Virus record (IMG/VR): IMGVR_UViG_3300042307_002019
Coordinates: 1-48,430 of that record
DNA length: 48,430 nt
DNA from: a virus
Strand: one strand, 5' to 3'
This document shows positions 29,818-37,636 of this stretch, one piece after another (positions within the stretch are counted from its first letter, which is position 1; every line of letters begins with the position of its first letter). A program made the translations under genes and the position numbers. The notes below the pieces were generated by a model. That model saw only the letters and a program-made list of their open reading frames with translations, ran no database searches and was not told where the DNA came from.

Positions 29818-31713
29818 TTAAACTTCAGGCGTTGCTGGAGCTCCTCCGGCTCCTTCGCCTGCTGGAGTAGTTGTAGCTGCTGCCGGACCACCAGCTTCAG
29901 CTCCTGCTTCTGGTGCCGCTTCAGGTGCAGCTCCTCCAGCTTCTCCAAAGTCTGGAATAGTTTCCCCACCTGGAGCTCCACCTCCACCACCAGCTCCAGC
30001 ACCCATCATTCCTTCACCACCAGTTCCATCTGCTTCTACTCCAGTAGCTAAAGCCAATTGTTCCCTAAAATTTGGACCCATTTCTGTAATTTTACCAAGT
30101 TCCCAAGTTAGTGCAGCGTCCTTTCTGAGCCATTCGCGATTTTCTTTCATTTCATCAGCAGACATATCCAAATAATATTTCTGGGCGTATGATTTGGAAA
30201 TTGCTTCAGATTGTGTGGCAGTATTATAGTTTTCAAACTTCATTGACAACAATTGCTGATTGCGCATTGTCATGAACGATGTTGGTTCGTTGAATTTGAG
30301 CTTTATGGCTTGCTCTTTGAGTTTATACTCTTTCCAAAATCCTTTTAGCTTTAAATGAGTAATAAAGGTTTCTTTAATGCCTATTGCAAACTGAGCTTGC
30401 ACGCGCATAATAAACCTTGCAAATCTTAGCTCTTCACGAGTAATCTCAGCTCCATCTTTAAATGGATCACCAGGAGCTAAAAATCTCGAGGAAGGAACTT
30501 TTAAACTCTTGTATAATTTAGAAAGGAAATAATCCAGATCTTTAATTTCTCCTAATTGTCCACCGGAAGCTAAAGTAGAAACATCAGTTCCCTTTCCTTG
30601 TGCATCAACAGGAAACCAATATGAATCTAACATTGATTGCGGGTCGTATACATTTGATACTCTTGATTCCAAACCATTGTAGGTCTTCTTAGACCAATAC
30701 TTCATCATCAAGCCCTTAATGTATGACTCGGCTTTTGGAGCTGGCATGTTGCCTGTATAAACTTTGAATACGAGTCTTTCTGGGGCTCTTACCAAACGGT
30801 AGATAACAACTGAATCTTCAATTAAGCTTAATTGTCTATAAGCTCTTTTAGCATTTTCGATAAACGGCAAACGGAATGTTTTAAATTCGTTCCACATTCC
30901 GGAATTAACATAAGAGACTTGAGCTTTTTGTAAGAACAACAATTGCTGTTGGTCTTCTGTATTAATAGATACTGTTGGACCAATAATTGGTTTTTGCAAC
31001 AAGAATCCTTTCAGCAATTCGTTTTGAACATTATGAAATACCGGATTAATAAGTTCAGAAGGAATAGCCATTAAACCAAGAACGCCAAGTTCTTCTTTTC
31101 CTTCTTTAATAAGATTTTCGTAAAACAACTCACCTTCAACAAGCATTTGACGAAACTTTTCCCATCCAGTATTTTCTAAGTCATATATCTCAACAAACTT
31201 TTTAAATTCTTTTTGAATTTCGTCTTGAATGGTTTTTGAATAACTCCCTTTTAAGTCAAAAGTAACAATGTCTCCGTTATCATCTCTTACTATACATTCA
31301 TCACAAATTTCATCTAAACAATCAGCAAGTTCCGCATAAGCAGCCATACGACGATAATCCATCATTCGACGGCCTTTGTCTTTATCTAAAGAAGCATATA
31401 CAAAAGCTTGATAGTCTTTGTTGATTGCAAATGACCCTGGATTGCCTGTGCTGTAGTTATCAACGTTTGGTTGAGACATGAAGACCGATTGGTCTTCCAA
31501 CATTTCGTCTCGAAGAGAAGCTTGATTCTTGAACGAATAAAACTTCGGATTGTTCGCGATCATGGAATTTATGATCTGGTAAGCAAAAGGAAGTCTTGAA
31601 ATGAAACTACTAAGCAAAGGGCTGTTAGGAGCCCCTGGGTTTTGTTTCACGTTTGAAACGTTTCCTGATGGCGGGACTCCAGTAGCCCCGGCGTTATAAG
31701 ATCTATAAATCAT
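29818..31713 (-). CDS. 20: Portal vertex protein gp20
   Basis: The 631-residue product has typical gp20 phrases: DYRRMAAYAELADCLDEICD, DLENTGWEKFRQMLVEGELF, YRLVRAPERLVFKVYTGNMP and PSSRFLAPGDPF. T4 gp20 has 524 residues. The extra length is mainly a C-terminal Gly/Ala/Pro/Glu-rich tail (about residues 570-631) of low complexity. The dodecameric portal starts head assembly and is the DNA channel. A late promoter-like motif lies about 17 bases upstream. Confidence 0.95.
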   Translation of the reverse strand: MIYRSYNAGATGVPPSGNVSNVKQNPGAPNSPLLSSFISRLPFAYQIINSMIANNPKFYSFKNQASLRDEMLEDQSVFMSQPNVDNYSTGNPGSFAINKDYQAFVYASLDKDKGRRMMDYRRMAAYAELADCLDEICDECIVRDDNGDIVTFDLKGSYSKTIQDEIQKEFKKFVEIYDLENTGWEKFRQMLVEGELFYENLIKEGKEELGVLGLMAIPSELINPVFHNVQNELLKGFLLQKPIIGPTVSINTEDQQQLLFLQKAQVSYVNSGMWNEFKTFRLPFIENAKRAYRQLSLIEDSVVIYRLVRAPERLVFKVYTGNMPAPKAESYIKGLMMKYWSKKTYNGLESRVSNVYDPQSMLDSYWFPVDAQGKGTDVSTLASGGQLGEIKDLDYFLSKLYKSLKVPSSRFLAPGDPFKDGAEITREELRFARFIMRVQAQFAIGIKETFITHLKLKGFWKEYKLKEQAIKLKFNEPTSFMTMRNQQLLSMKFENYNTATQSEAISKSYAQKYYLDMSADEMKENREWLRKDAALTWELGKITEMGPNFREQLALATGVEADGTGGEGMMGAGAGGGGGAPGGETIPDFGEAGGAAPEAAPEAGAEAGGPAAATTTPAGEGAGGAPATPEV

Positions 31714-31729
31714 GACGTATATTTAACTT

Positions 31730-31736
31730 TATTTAT
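31730..31736 (-). promoter_or_regulatory. Late promoter-like ATAAATA upstream of gp20
   Basis: The minus strand reads AATAAATAAAG about 17 bases before the portal ATG, in the 30-base gap after the HNH gene. Confidence 0.55.
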
Positions 31737-31744
31737 TAAAAATT

Positions 31745-32662
31745 TCAAGGCTCGTAATTATCTTTTTTGCGTAAATTATCTTCACTCCACAAAGGTTGTA
31801 AATTTTCAATTAAATTCATTAAATGTAATTCATCTTCACCAAAAGAAGCGACCGGTCTAATATGATCTATATGCCAACACTCGGTACCCACTCCATGGTT
31901 ATCCCAAGACATTCCTTCTACCCAAAGAGCTTCAATATGATCCTTAGCTTCTTCCCACGTACACCCTAAAAGAGTTTGAGTGTTTGTTGGTTTGTTCTTT
32001 TTAATTCGTTCAAAACTACTATGAACTGTTTTTCGAAGTTTTTCCTTAGCAGCAAACAAAGGATCTCTTTTGGCTCTTTCTTTACGATACTTTATATTTC
32101 GCTTAACGCATTCTTGTTTATTTTTGTGAAAATATTCTTTTTCTCGTTTATTAAAAACTTCTTTGTTCTTTTTCCTATATTCCTTTTCTCGTTTGTTGAT
32201 AGCTTCTTTGTTCTTTTTTCTGTATTCTTTTTCTCGTTCAATAACAGCTTCTTTGTTTTGTTGTCTTTTAAGCTTTCGTTTTGCAGATATTGCTTCTTTA
32301 TTCGTTTCTCTGTATTGTTTACGTTTTAGTTTTTCTTGTTCTTTGTTGTCTTGATATCTTTGAGCTCTTTTTTCTTTAGTTTTATCATTATAAGTTTTTG
32401 ATTGAGCTTTAATTTTTTCGGGATGTCGCTGTCTATACAATCTGTTTTGCTTTAAGATATATTCAGGATCCTCTTGTTTGAGTCTTTCGTATCTAGCTTT
32501 ACGTTTTTCTTTATTCTTTTCGTTATATTGTTTACGATAAGCTTTTAAATCTTCTTCTTTTTTCTTAGCATATTTCGTACTATACTCGACTCGTTTAGCT
32601 TTTAATTTTTCTTCCTCAGAAGATATAGTTTGAGCGTTATTAGTTTGATTTTGTTCTGTCAT
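31745..32662 (-). CDS. HNH homing endonuclease-like protein with Lys/Glu repeats
   Basis: The C-terminal 80 residues carry an HNH nuclease: WHIDHIRPVASFG, then NLIENLQPLWSEDNLRKKD, with LLGCTWEEAKDHIEALW as the preceding specificity helix. The first 200 residues are a highly charged coiled region built from repeats such as NKREKEYRKKNKEVF. Free-standing HNH genes of this kind are common selfish elements in T4-like phages. No intron is evident in the portal gene. Short direct repeats near its start (32655 and 32704) may mark insertion. Confidence 0.88.
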   Translation of the reverse strand: MTEQNQTNNAQTISSEEEKLKAKRVEYSTKYAKKKEEDLKAYRKQYNEKNKEKRKARYERLKQEDPEYILKQNRLYRQRHPEKIKAQSKTYNDKTKEKRAQRYQDNKEQEKLKRKQYRETNKEAISAKRKLKRQQNKEAVIEREKEYRKKNKEAINKREKEYRKKNKEVFNKREKEYFHKNKQECVKRNIKYRKERAKRDPLFAAKEKLRKTVHSSFERIKKNKPTNTQTLLGCTWEEAKDHIEALWVEGMSWDNHGVGTECWHIDHIRPVASFGEDELHLMNLIENLQPLWSEDNLRKKDNYEP

Positions 32663-32744
32663 GGTATAATTATTTATGCTTGAGCGTTTATTTTTTCAAG
32701 TTGTCTGTCATGGTAAACCGCTGACTTGATTTAAACGCTTGAGC
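32655..32744. repeat. Paired direct repeats at the HNH gene border
   Basis: TCTGTCATGGTA occurs at 32655-32666 and 32704-32715, and GCTTGAGC follows each copy (32678 and 32737). The first copy includes the HNH start codon. An imperfect inverted repeat (CGTTTA...CAAGT with ACTTG...TAAACG) spans about 32685-32736. The intergenic strip therefore looks duplicated, possibly during insertion of the HNH gene. Confidence 0.6.
32671..32677 (-). promoter_or_regulatory. Late promoter-like ATAAATA upstream of HNH gene
   Basis: The minus strand reads CATAAATAATT 8 bases before the HNH ATG. Confidence 0.5.
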
Positions 32745-32774
32745 TTTTCTTTTTTTGTAATAAACTTACTTTTT

Positions 32775-33080
32775 ATGTTCAAAAAGAAACATCAAACCAA
32801 TTTAAGCTTTCAACCAATTCCAAAAGGAATGTATGCTTGGACGTCTATCCATGCTGGAAGCTTTTTGTTGTTCGTAGAATCACTTAAAGATTGTTATAAA
32901 TTTATTTTTCTTCCTGGTCCTTCCGAGTATTTTTTAACAATTGAAGATTTTTCAAAATGTATTAAAGCTGGTACATTGGAATTTGTAGAAGAACTGCCTG
33001 ATGATATTTTTGAAGAGACAATAAAGATTTCGTTGTCTTGTCCATCAAATAAGCTGAATATTATCACGAATGAAACATAA
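32775..33080 (+). CDS. Hypothetical protein
   Basis: The ATG at 32775 (MFKKKHQTNLSF) is preferred over an upstream TTG that adds a hydrophobic, poorly supported N-terminus. The 101-residue product is alpha/beta with PKGMYAWTSIHAGSFLLFVE; a short SH3-like barrel is possible. It overlaps the next gene by 11 bases. Confidence 0.65.
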   Translation: MFKKKHQTNLSFQPIPKGMYAWTSIHAGSFLLFVESLKDCYKFIFLPGPSEYFLTIEDFSKCIKAGTLEFVEELPDDIFEETIKISLSCPSNKLNIITNET

Positions 33081-33333
33081 AAATAAAAACAACAAAAAGT
33101 CCCAACAATATCCTAAAACAACTATCAGCATTGACGGCATGAGTTTGTATGAACTGTGTAGGTGGGCCTCATTGAAGGATGCTGTAGATATCGTTGGAGA
33201 AAAATGTGATGACCGAAAGATTGATTTTTCAACATTTGATCTAAAACCACTAGATCTTCTTAAGTATGTTGACTCTATGACTGATGAGTTGTATCATAAA
33301 GCCTTGCAACAAGAATCAAAAGTACATGAATAA
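33070..33333 (+). CDS. Small hypothetical protein
   Basis: The 87-residue product has a basic N-terminus (MKHKNKNNKKSQQYPK) followed by an acidic helical body. It overlaps the preceding gene and the membrane-protein gene that follows, suggesting one operon. No family is recognised. Confidence 0.6.
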   Translation: MKHKNKNNKKSQQYPKTTISIDGMSLYELCRWASLKDAVDIVGEKCDDRKIDFSTFDLKPLDLLKYVDSMTDELYHKALQQESKVHE

Positions 33334-33763
33334 ATTTACATTAACAGTATTAGGAACATCAATAGGAATAACTTGTTTAATATCAACATTATTTGGATTT
33401 GCAGGAAGTACTATAATTGGAACATTTTGGGGTTGGTTTTGGATTTCTTTGCTGGTTCAATTCTTGGCATTTCTTGCAATTAATTCGTTCCTTATTCAAC
33501 GAGACAATGCTTTAACTCAGCAAGCAGAGATGGAAACCCTTAATGCTTTGTCGAAGTTTACAGTAAAGCTTACTTGTGCATATTGCCAGCAAGCCAATGT
33601 TGCTCCAATTCAATTAAATCAACGCAACACGTTTAAATGCGAGAGCTGCAACCAGGTTAATGGAATTTCTATGCAATTTATGGCTACAACATTAACTAGC
33701 CCAATTGAATCAGTTAAAATCCCAATTGAAAACTCAGGTTCTGTAGAATTTAAAATAACATAA
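33326..33763 (+). CDS. Membrane protein with cytosolic zinc-ribbon
   Basis: The 145-residue product starts at ATG 33326; a TTG further upstream is less likely. It has two hydrophobic spans (about residues 5-25 and 30-52, including GTFWGWFWISLLVQFLAFLA). The soluble tail has a four-Cys ribbon (CAYC at about 83-86 and CESC at about 104-107). Similar two-TM/ribbon proteins occur in marine T4-like phages without known function. Superinfection exclusion is one possibility, but nothing shows it. Confidence 0.72.
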   Translation: MNKFTLTVLGTSIGITCLISTLFGFAGSTIIGTFWGWFWISLLVQFLAFLAINSFLIQRDNALTQQAEMETLNALSKFTVKLTCAYCQQANVAPIQLNQRNTFKCESCNQVNGISMQFMATTLTSPIESVKIPIENSGSVEFKIT

Positions 33764-33820
33764 GCGTTGAAGTGTCCTAAGCATTCTTTGATGATATATG
33801 CATAGTGAGTTTAAAATAAA

Positions 33821-34024
33821 ATGAAAACTAAATCCCCTACTAAATTTGTCGAAGATCTTCTTTTGGAAGAAGAAATTGATTCCCAGGCAGTTCTCAACGG
33901 GAATTTCAAACATCCTCTTGTCCATTGGATTAAAGTGCAATTATGGTTTTTTATTAATGATTTGCAACTAAAAATTGCAGATTTTGTATTTTTTATTAGA
34001 AGTTTTCTCAACAAAGATAAATAA
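33821..34024 (+). CDS. Small hypothetical protein
   Basis: The 67-residue product has an acidic N-terminal helix (KFVEDLLLEEEIDSQAV) and an aromatic/hydrophobic C-terminal half (WIKVQLWFFINDLQLKIADF) that could be membrane-associated. Its end overlaps the late promoter of the next gene. Confidence 0.55.
   Translation: MKTKSPTKFVEDLLLEEEIDSQAVLNGNFKHPLVHWIKVQLWFFINDLQLKIADFVFFIRSFLNKDK
34016..34023 (+). promoter_or_regulatory. Late promoter GATAAATA
   Basis: GATAAATA lies 5 bases before the ATG at 34029, matching the late motif and spacing elsewhere in the window. Confidence 0.6.
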
Positions 34025-34028
34025 CTGC

Positions 34029-34328
34029 ATGCCTTCAATCAATTTTTTTAGCTTATGTGAATCTGTTTTAGAAGAAGCTGCAACCAAAGCACACTTGCTT
34101 GATATAGCAAGACAAGCTAGAACTTGGAGAGCTAAATATAGTCAGGGAAAAACTGCGGAACAAAAAAAACTTGCAAGACAACACTTAATTGTGCTTCGAG
34201 ATTTTTTGTGGGATGAATTTGGTAAAAATTTAAGTAGCGAGGAGTTTGAAAAAGCAATTATCAAACACAGTTTAGCGGACCTCGGTCTTCTCAACTTAAC
34301 TTCAATTGCAATAGGCAAATTAAAATAA
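34029..34328 (+). CDS. Small virion protein candidate with capsid-targeting-like leader
   Basis: The ATG at 34029 is chosen because GATAAATA immediately precedes it; an upstream start would include the promoter. The 99-residue product begins MPSINFFSLCESVLEEAATK, a helix with an LEE/A site like that of the protein at 28664. The rest is a basic helical domain (RQARTWRAKYSQGKTAEQKK). It is a candidate internal head protein; the function is unknown. Confidence 0.65.
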   Translation: MPSINFFSLCESVLEEAATKAHLLDIARQARTWRAKYSQGKTAEQKKLARQHLIVLRDFLWDEFGKNLSSEEFEKAIIKHSLADLGLLNLTSIAIGKLK

Positions 34329-34331
34329 ACA

Positions 34332-34619
34332 ATGAAATCCATATCCGATTACACTATTTTTAATTCAGTTAATCCTGATTGTCTGACACCAAAGGCCAAA
34401 AAGCCTATGCCATTTCCATTAGAAAATTTTGATGAAGAAATTGGTGTGGCGTATCAACACGTAGATAGAATTCTGACTAAACTTCAAGCAGCTGAACGTA
34501 ATCCTATTAATGATACACCAGCCAAAAAAAGACGTTTGAAGTCTTTGAAATATAAAACTAAAACTTGCTTGCAGTTGTTAAAAGAAATTTCAGTTTCTTG
34601 TTCTGAGCTTTGGTTTTAG
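34332..34619 (+). CDS. Hypothetical protein
   Basis: The 95-residue product starts 3 bases after the preceding stop, so it is probably co-transcribed. It is helical and basic toward the C-terminus (PAKKRRLKSLKYKTKTCLQL). No family is recognised. Confidence 0.6.
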   Translation: MKSISDYTIFNSVNPDCLTPKAKKPMPFPLENFDEEIGVAYQHVDRILTKLQAAERNPINDTPAKKRRLKSLKYKTKTCLQLLKEISVSCSELWF

Positions 34620-34653
34620 TAGACATTTTTAAAAATTGGTTTAAATTATCTAA

Positions 34654-34914
34654 ATGGACAACGCACCCATCTATATCGTAAAGCAAGAACAAGTAGGATC
34701 AGACGACCTTGGAGATTTTCTTCGACGGGCAATTGCGAGGCAATTTGATGGCAAAGAATATTACGTTGCTAAAGAAGAAATTGTTGAACGACCAACGCAT
34801 TACTCTAAAACTCCTCGAAAGCTGAGAGGATATATGATTAATGAAAATAACTCGATTGGACACGCAATCTGGTTTGATATTACTGATATTAAAACAGTAA
34901 CCTGGGTTGGCTAA
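34654..34914 (+). CDS. Hypothetical protein
   Basis: The 86-residue alpha/beta product contains GSDDLGDFLRRAIARQFDGK and ends ITDIKTVTWVG. It ends 1 base before the next ATG. No family is recognised. Confidence 0.65.
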   Translation: MDNAPIYIVKQEQVGSDDLGDFLRRAIARQFDGKEYYVAKEEIVERPTHYSKTPRKLRGYMINENNSIGHAIWFDITDIKTVTWVG

Positions 34915-34915
34915 T

Positions 34916-35215
34916 ATGGCAAACGAATTCATCAATCACGCTACCAATACAATTAAAGAGGTAGCAAAGACAATGCAAGAGCGTGGATCGCAATATGCTG
35001 ATACTTGGGGTAAAGACGGTTGTTGGCATCTAACGAAAGCAATCGTACAAAAATATACTGAAAAGGAACTAGACGACACAGCTCTAAAGGCAATCGCATT
35101 GGCATCATTTTGTGATCAAAAATATTCCAGGTTTGCAGGAGGATATAAACAAGACACTGCGATTGATTTAATTCCCTATCTGGGAGCTCTTGCTGACGTA
35201 GTAAAAGAACAATAA
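34916..35215 (+). CDS. Conserved hypothetical, possibly MazG-like helical protein
   Basis: The ATG at 34916 is used, directly after the upstream stop. The 99-residue all-helical product has a conserved-looking core (MQERGSQYADTWGKDGCWHL, KAIALASFCDQKYSRF, GGYKQDTAIDLIPYL). It recalls phage DUF6378-type or MazG-like proteins. The acidic ExxE pairs needed for MazG catalysis are not obvious, so the enzymatic role is doubtful. Confidence 0.68.
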   Translation: MANEFINHATNTIKEVAKTMQERGSQYADTWGKDGCWHLTKAIVQKYTEKELDDTALKAIALASFCDQKYSRFAGGYKQDTAIDLIPYLGALADVVKEQ

Positions 35216-35223
35216 TTAGACTT

Positions 35224-35949
35224 GTGAGCTTTGCTGATCATTATTATCTACTAGAATCCAAAGAGCGAGAATCTTTGGAGAGAACGATAAAATACCTTCA
35301 AACTAAAGAAAACGTTTTGTTGTTGACTACATCCAATCGTTGGGAAGGCTCTGATGATGTTCCAAAGTCTACTCTGTTAGCAAGACATATTGAACAACAA
35401 TTGGCAGGCAAGTGCAAACTGATTGACGTTTCAAAGCTTAAAATTTATGATTGCGAAGGAAACGTCAGCGATGCAGTTAATGGATATCATTGCGGAACCA
35501 AACAAGCAAATTTAAAAGACAAAGATAAAAACCCTTCAGGGTGTCATCGTTGTTGGGCTTCAATAAATCACAAAGATGATGAGCTTTGGAAGGTATCAAA
35601 GGCTCTGTTAGAATCGAATGCTGTGTTGTTCTTAGGTTCCGTTCGCTGGGGTCAAGCTAATGCAATATATTCGAGGCTAATTGAACGGCTAACATGGCTG
35701 GAGTCAAGACACTCTACATTGAGAGAATCCAATATTATTAAAGATATTGAAGCTGGAGTTATTTTTATAGGACAAAATTGGAACGGGCAAGATGTCATTG
35801 AAACACAAAAACAAGTATTAAAATTTTTTGGCTTCAAAGTTCCAAATGTCTTGTCATGGAATTGGCAATTTACAAAAGATGCTAGTGATGAGACAATGAA
35901 GTCTTATAAAGAAGCATCTTCTGAATTTAAAAAATTAATATTGAAGTAA
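35224..35949 (+). CDS. Flavodoxin-fold NAD(P)H-dependent FMN reductase-like protein
   Basis: The 241-residue product starts at GTG 35224. The N-terminal phosphate loop region TTSNRWEGSDDVPKSTLLAR, LIDVSKLKIYDC, a Cys pair in GCHRCWASI, and NAVLFLGSVRWGQANAIYSR match flavodoxin-like reductases and iron-sulfur flavoproteins. It would bind FMN and transfer electrons. Possible links are to ribonucleotide reduction or redox stress, but no partner is visible nearby. It is the last gene of the plus-strand accessory run. Confidence 0.75.
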   Translation: MSFADHYYLLESKERESLERTIKYLQTKENVLLLTTSNRWEGSDDVPKSTLLARHIEQQLAGKCKLIDVSKLKIYDCEGNVSDAVNGYHCGTKQANLKDKDKNPSGCHRCWASINHKDDELWKVSKALLESNAVLFLGSVRWGQANAIYSRLIERLTWLESRHSTLRESNIIKDIEAGVIFIGQNWNGQDVIETQKQVLKFFGFKVPNVLSWNWQFTKDASDETMKSYKEASSEFKKLILK

Positions 35950-35968
35950 CTAATCGTAACATATTTTG

Positions 35969-36172
35969 TTACATAGAATAATAAAGTTGGTTATTTAAAA
36001 TATATTGATCCAATTCTTCTTTGGTATCTGCAACAACTAAATTATTTGCACATGTATGTGAGCCAGAACACTTTTGCGGTTCTATTAAAATATTTTTATT
36101 TTCTTCATTATATAGCATTATCCATTGATCTTCTGAAACATCTATAACTGCACGTTTATATACATTAATCAT
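35969..36172 (-). CDS. Small hypothetical protein
   Basis: The ATG at 36172 (MINVYKRAVIDVSEDQW), 5 bases after the LRR gene stop, is preferred to one at 36205 inside that gene. The 67-residue product is acidic with two Cys (CSGSHTC). No family is recognised. It is the last gene of the fibre transcript. Confidence 0.6.
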   Translation of the reverse strand: MINVYKRAVIDVSEDQWIMLYNEENKNILIEPQKCSGSHTCANNLVVADTKEELDQYILNNQLYYSM

Positions 36173-36177
36173 AAGCT

Positions 36178-37386
36178 TTACGGTTGATTTATTTGAATAT
36201 CCCAAGGACCACCTACTCTAGAAACTAGAGCTAAGTTTTGATATGAAGCATAACCATCAGAATTGTTGGTTGTTCTTCTCATTCTTACTGTTCCTGCTCC
36301 TGTAGCAGTCCCTGAAGAGATTGTATTATATTGAAATTGATTAGGACCGTTAACTGTTACAGTGAACGTTCCTTGAAAAGCGGTAGGAGTAATTCCAGTA
36401 ATCGTGACGATATTTCCGCTAGTGTGGTTATGATTCGTCACGTTTGCTGTTACTAAAGTTCCCGATCTAGTAAAATTAGATCCAAGCGATGTAGTAGTTA
36501 CACCACCAGTATAACTTGGAGCAGCATTTCCGCTTCCTCCAATATACAATATCTTTGTTCCAGATGTTCTATTAGCTGCCCAAAAAGCATGTAAAATTAA
36601 ATCAACAGCAGATGTTGTTAGTTGATTATTTTGAGCATTGAAGGTTCCAGTATTTATTGAAATGCCTCCTGCGTTGTATCCTGAAAGAGAATTATAATGA
36701 CAATAAAAAGATAATAAATTAATATTTGCAGTCAAATCGGGTATGTTTCCAGACAATTGGTTATATCCACAATGAAATCTATTTAAATTTACGTTATTGT
36801 CTAAGCTTGGAATTGAACCCGTCAAAGAATTAGTATGACAAAAAAAATTAGACAGCAGTATATTATTCGAAAGATTAGGGATTGGTCCCGATAAAAAATT
36901 AGTATCACAATTTAACGTCAACAAATTAGGTAACCCACTTAAACTTGGAATAACTCCTGTTAATTCGTTTACTGAACACAGAAAATATTTTAATTGAGGG
37001 TTGTTATTTAAATTTGGAATTGGACCAGTAATGTTATTATTATGACAATAAAATTCTACCAGTTCATTATTTGCATTTAAATTTGGAATATTTCCAATTA
37101 AATTGTTATTTTGTACATGAAAAGATACAAGTTTAATATTTGAACTAAGACTCGGTATATTTCCTGTTATTTTGTTGTCGTTGCACTTTAATATTTTTAA
37201 ATTTGAGTTTTCATTATATCCACTTAAACTAATAATATCGTTACTAATACAAGTAAAGGACGTCAAATTTGGAAAATATGTTAAATTAACAGAACCGCTC
37301 AATTTTGGTAAACTCGTTCCGCAATTGATACTTGTTACTTGATTGCTGTTATATTGCGGATAAATTGTTATAGACGTGTTTGCCAT
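36178..37386 (-). CDS. Leucine-rich-repeat fibre/adhesin protein (C-terminal part of a split gene)
   Basis: The 402-residue product has about ten LRRs of 20-23 residues, with unit forms such as NLLTLNCDTNFLSGPIPNL and NLNRFHCGYNQLSGNIPDL. The GxIPxL spacing is plant-type (PS-LRR). A beta-rich C-terminal domain follows (FQGTFTVTVNGPNQFQY), ending WDIQINQP. It is probably a receptor-binding or decoration protein. It lies in frame after the 37390-37632 ORF, separated only by TAA and TTT, so it may be the remainder of a single protein (see findings). Confidence 0.82.
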   Translation of the reverse strand: MANTSITIYPQYNSNQVTSINCGTSLPKLSGSVNLTYFPNLTSFTCISNDIISLSGYNENSNLKILKCNDNKITGNIPSLSSNIKLVSFHVQNNNLIGNIPNLNANNELVEFYCHNNNITGPIPNLNNNPQLKYFLCSVNELTGVIPSLSGLPNLLTLNCDTNFLSGPIPNLSNNILLSNFFCHTNSLTGSIPSLDNNVNLNRFHCGYNQLSGNIPDLTANINLLSFYCHYNSLSGYNAGGISINTGTFNAQNNQLTTSAVDLILHAFWAANRTSGTKILYIGGSGNAAPSYTGGVTTTSLGSNFTRSGTLVTANVTNHNHTSGNIVTITGITPTAFQGTFTVTVNGPNQFQYNTISSGTATGAGTVRMRRTTNNSDGYASYQNLALVSRVGGPWDIQINQP

Positions 37387-37389
37387 AAA

Positions 37390-37632
37390 TTAAATGGTAT
37401 ATGTTTTATTTGTTGTTTGGCTAGAATTTATAACATTTTGGCTTCCATCTCCCCAATCAATTGTAATTGTACCAGAAGGAACAGTAGTAACAGAAAAACC
37501 AGTAATTGTGGAATTAATTTCTGTAAATTGCCAAAATCCACTTAAAGCAGGAAAAATTAATTTATTTCCAACATAGATCCTAGAAATTTCTCGATTTCCT
37601 ATATAACCATTTTTAATGTCATTAAGAAGCAT
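37390..37632 (-). CDS. N-terminal part of the LRR protein (WGDGS domain), ended by in-frame stop
   Basis: The ATG at 37632 (MLLNDIKNGYIGNREISRIY) gives 80 residues ending in an incomplete Ig/PKD-like domain (TVPSGTITIDWGDGSQNVI). PKD-like domains normally have more strands after the WGDGS loop, and the matching strand (NTSITIYPQ) is at the start of the downstream ORF. The start at 37632 lies within the stop region of the next upstream gene, giving coupling. The readout could be a short product, readthrough or a disrupted gene. Confidence 0.7.
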   Translation of the reverse strand: MLLNDIKNGYIGNREISRIYVGNKLIFPALSGFWQFTEINSTITGFSVTTVPSGTITIDWGDGSQNVINSSQTTNKTYTI

Positions 37633-37636
37633 GGTT

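Noticed and set aside
29767-30051. Plus-strand Ser/Cys-rich ORF over the portal C-terminus
   Set aside because: It is the antisense reading of the Gly/Ala/Pro-rich portal tail and has no start signal.
31976-32354. Plus-strand Phe-rich ORFs resembling membrane proteins
   Set aside because: They are shadows of the Lys/Glu-repeat part of the HNH gene; AAA/GAA codons read as TTT/TTC on the other strand.
37390-37392. TAA as a reassigned sense codon
   Set aside because: TAA ends many clear genes here (for example those at 2724, 10611 and 14497), so a general reassignment is excluded; only local readthrough remains possible.
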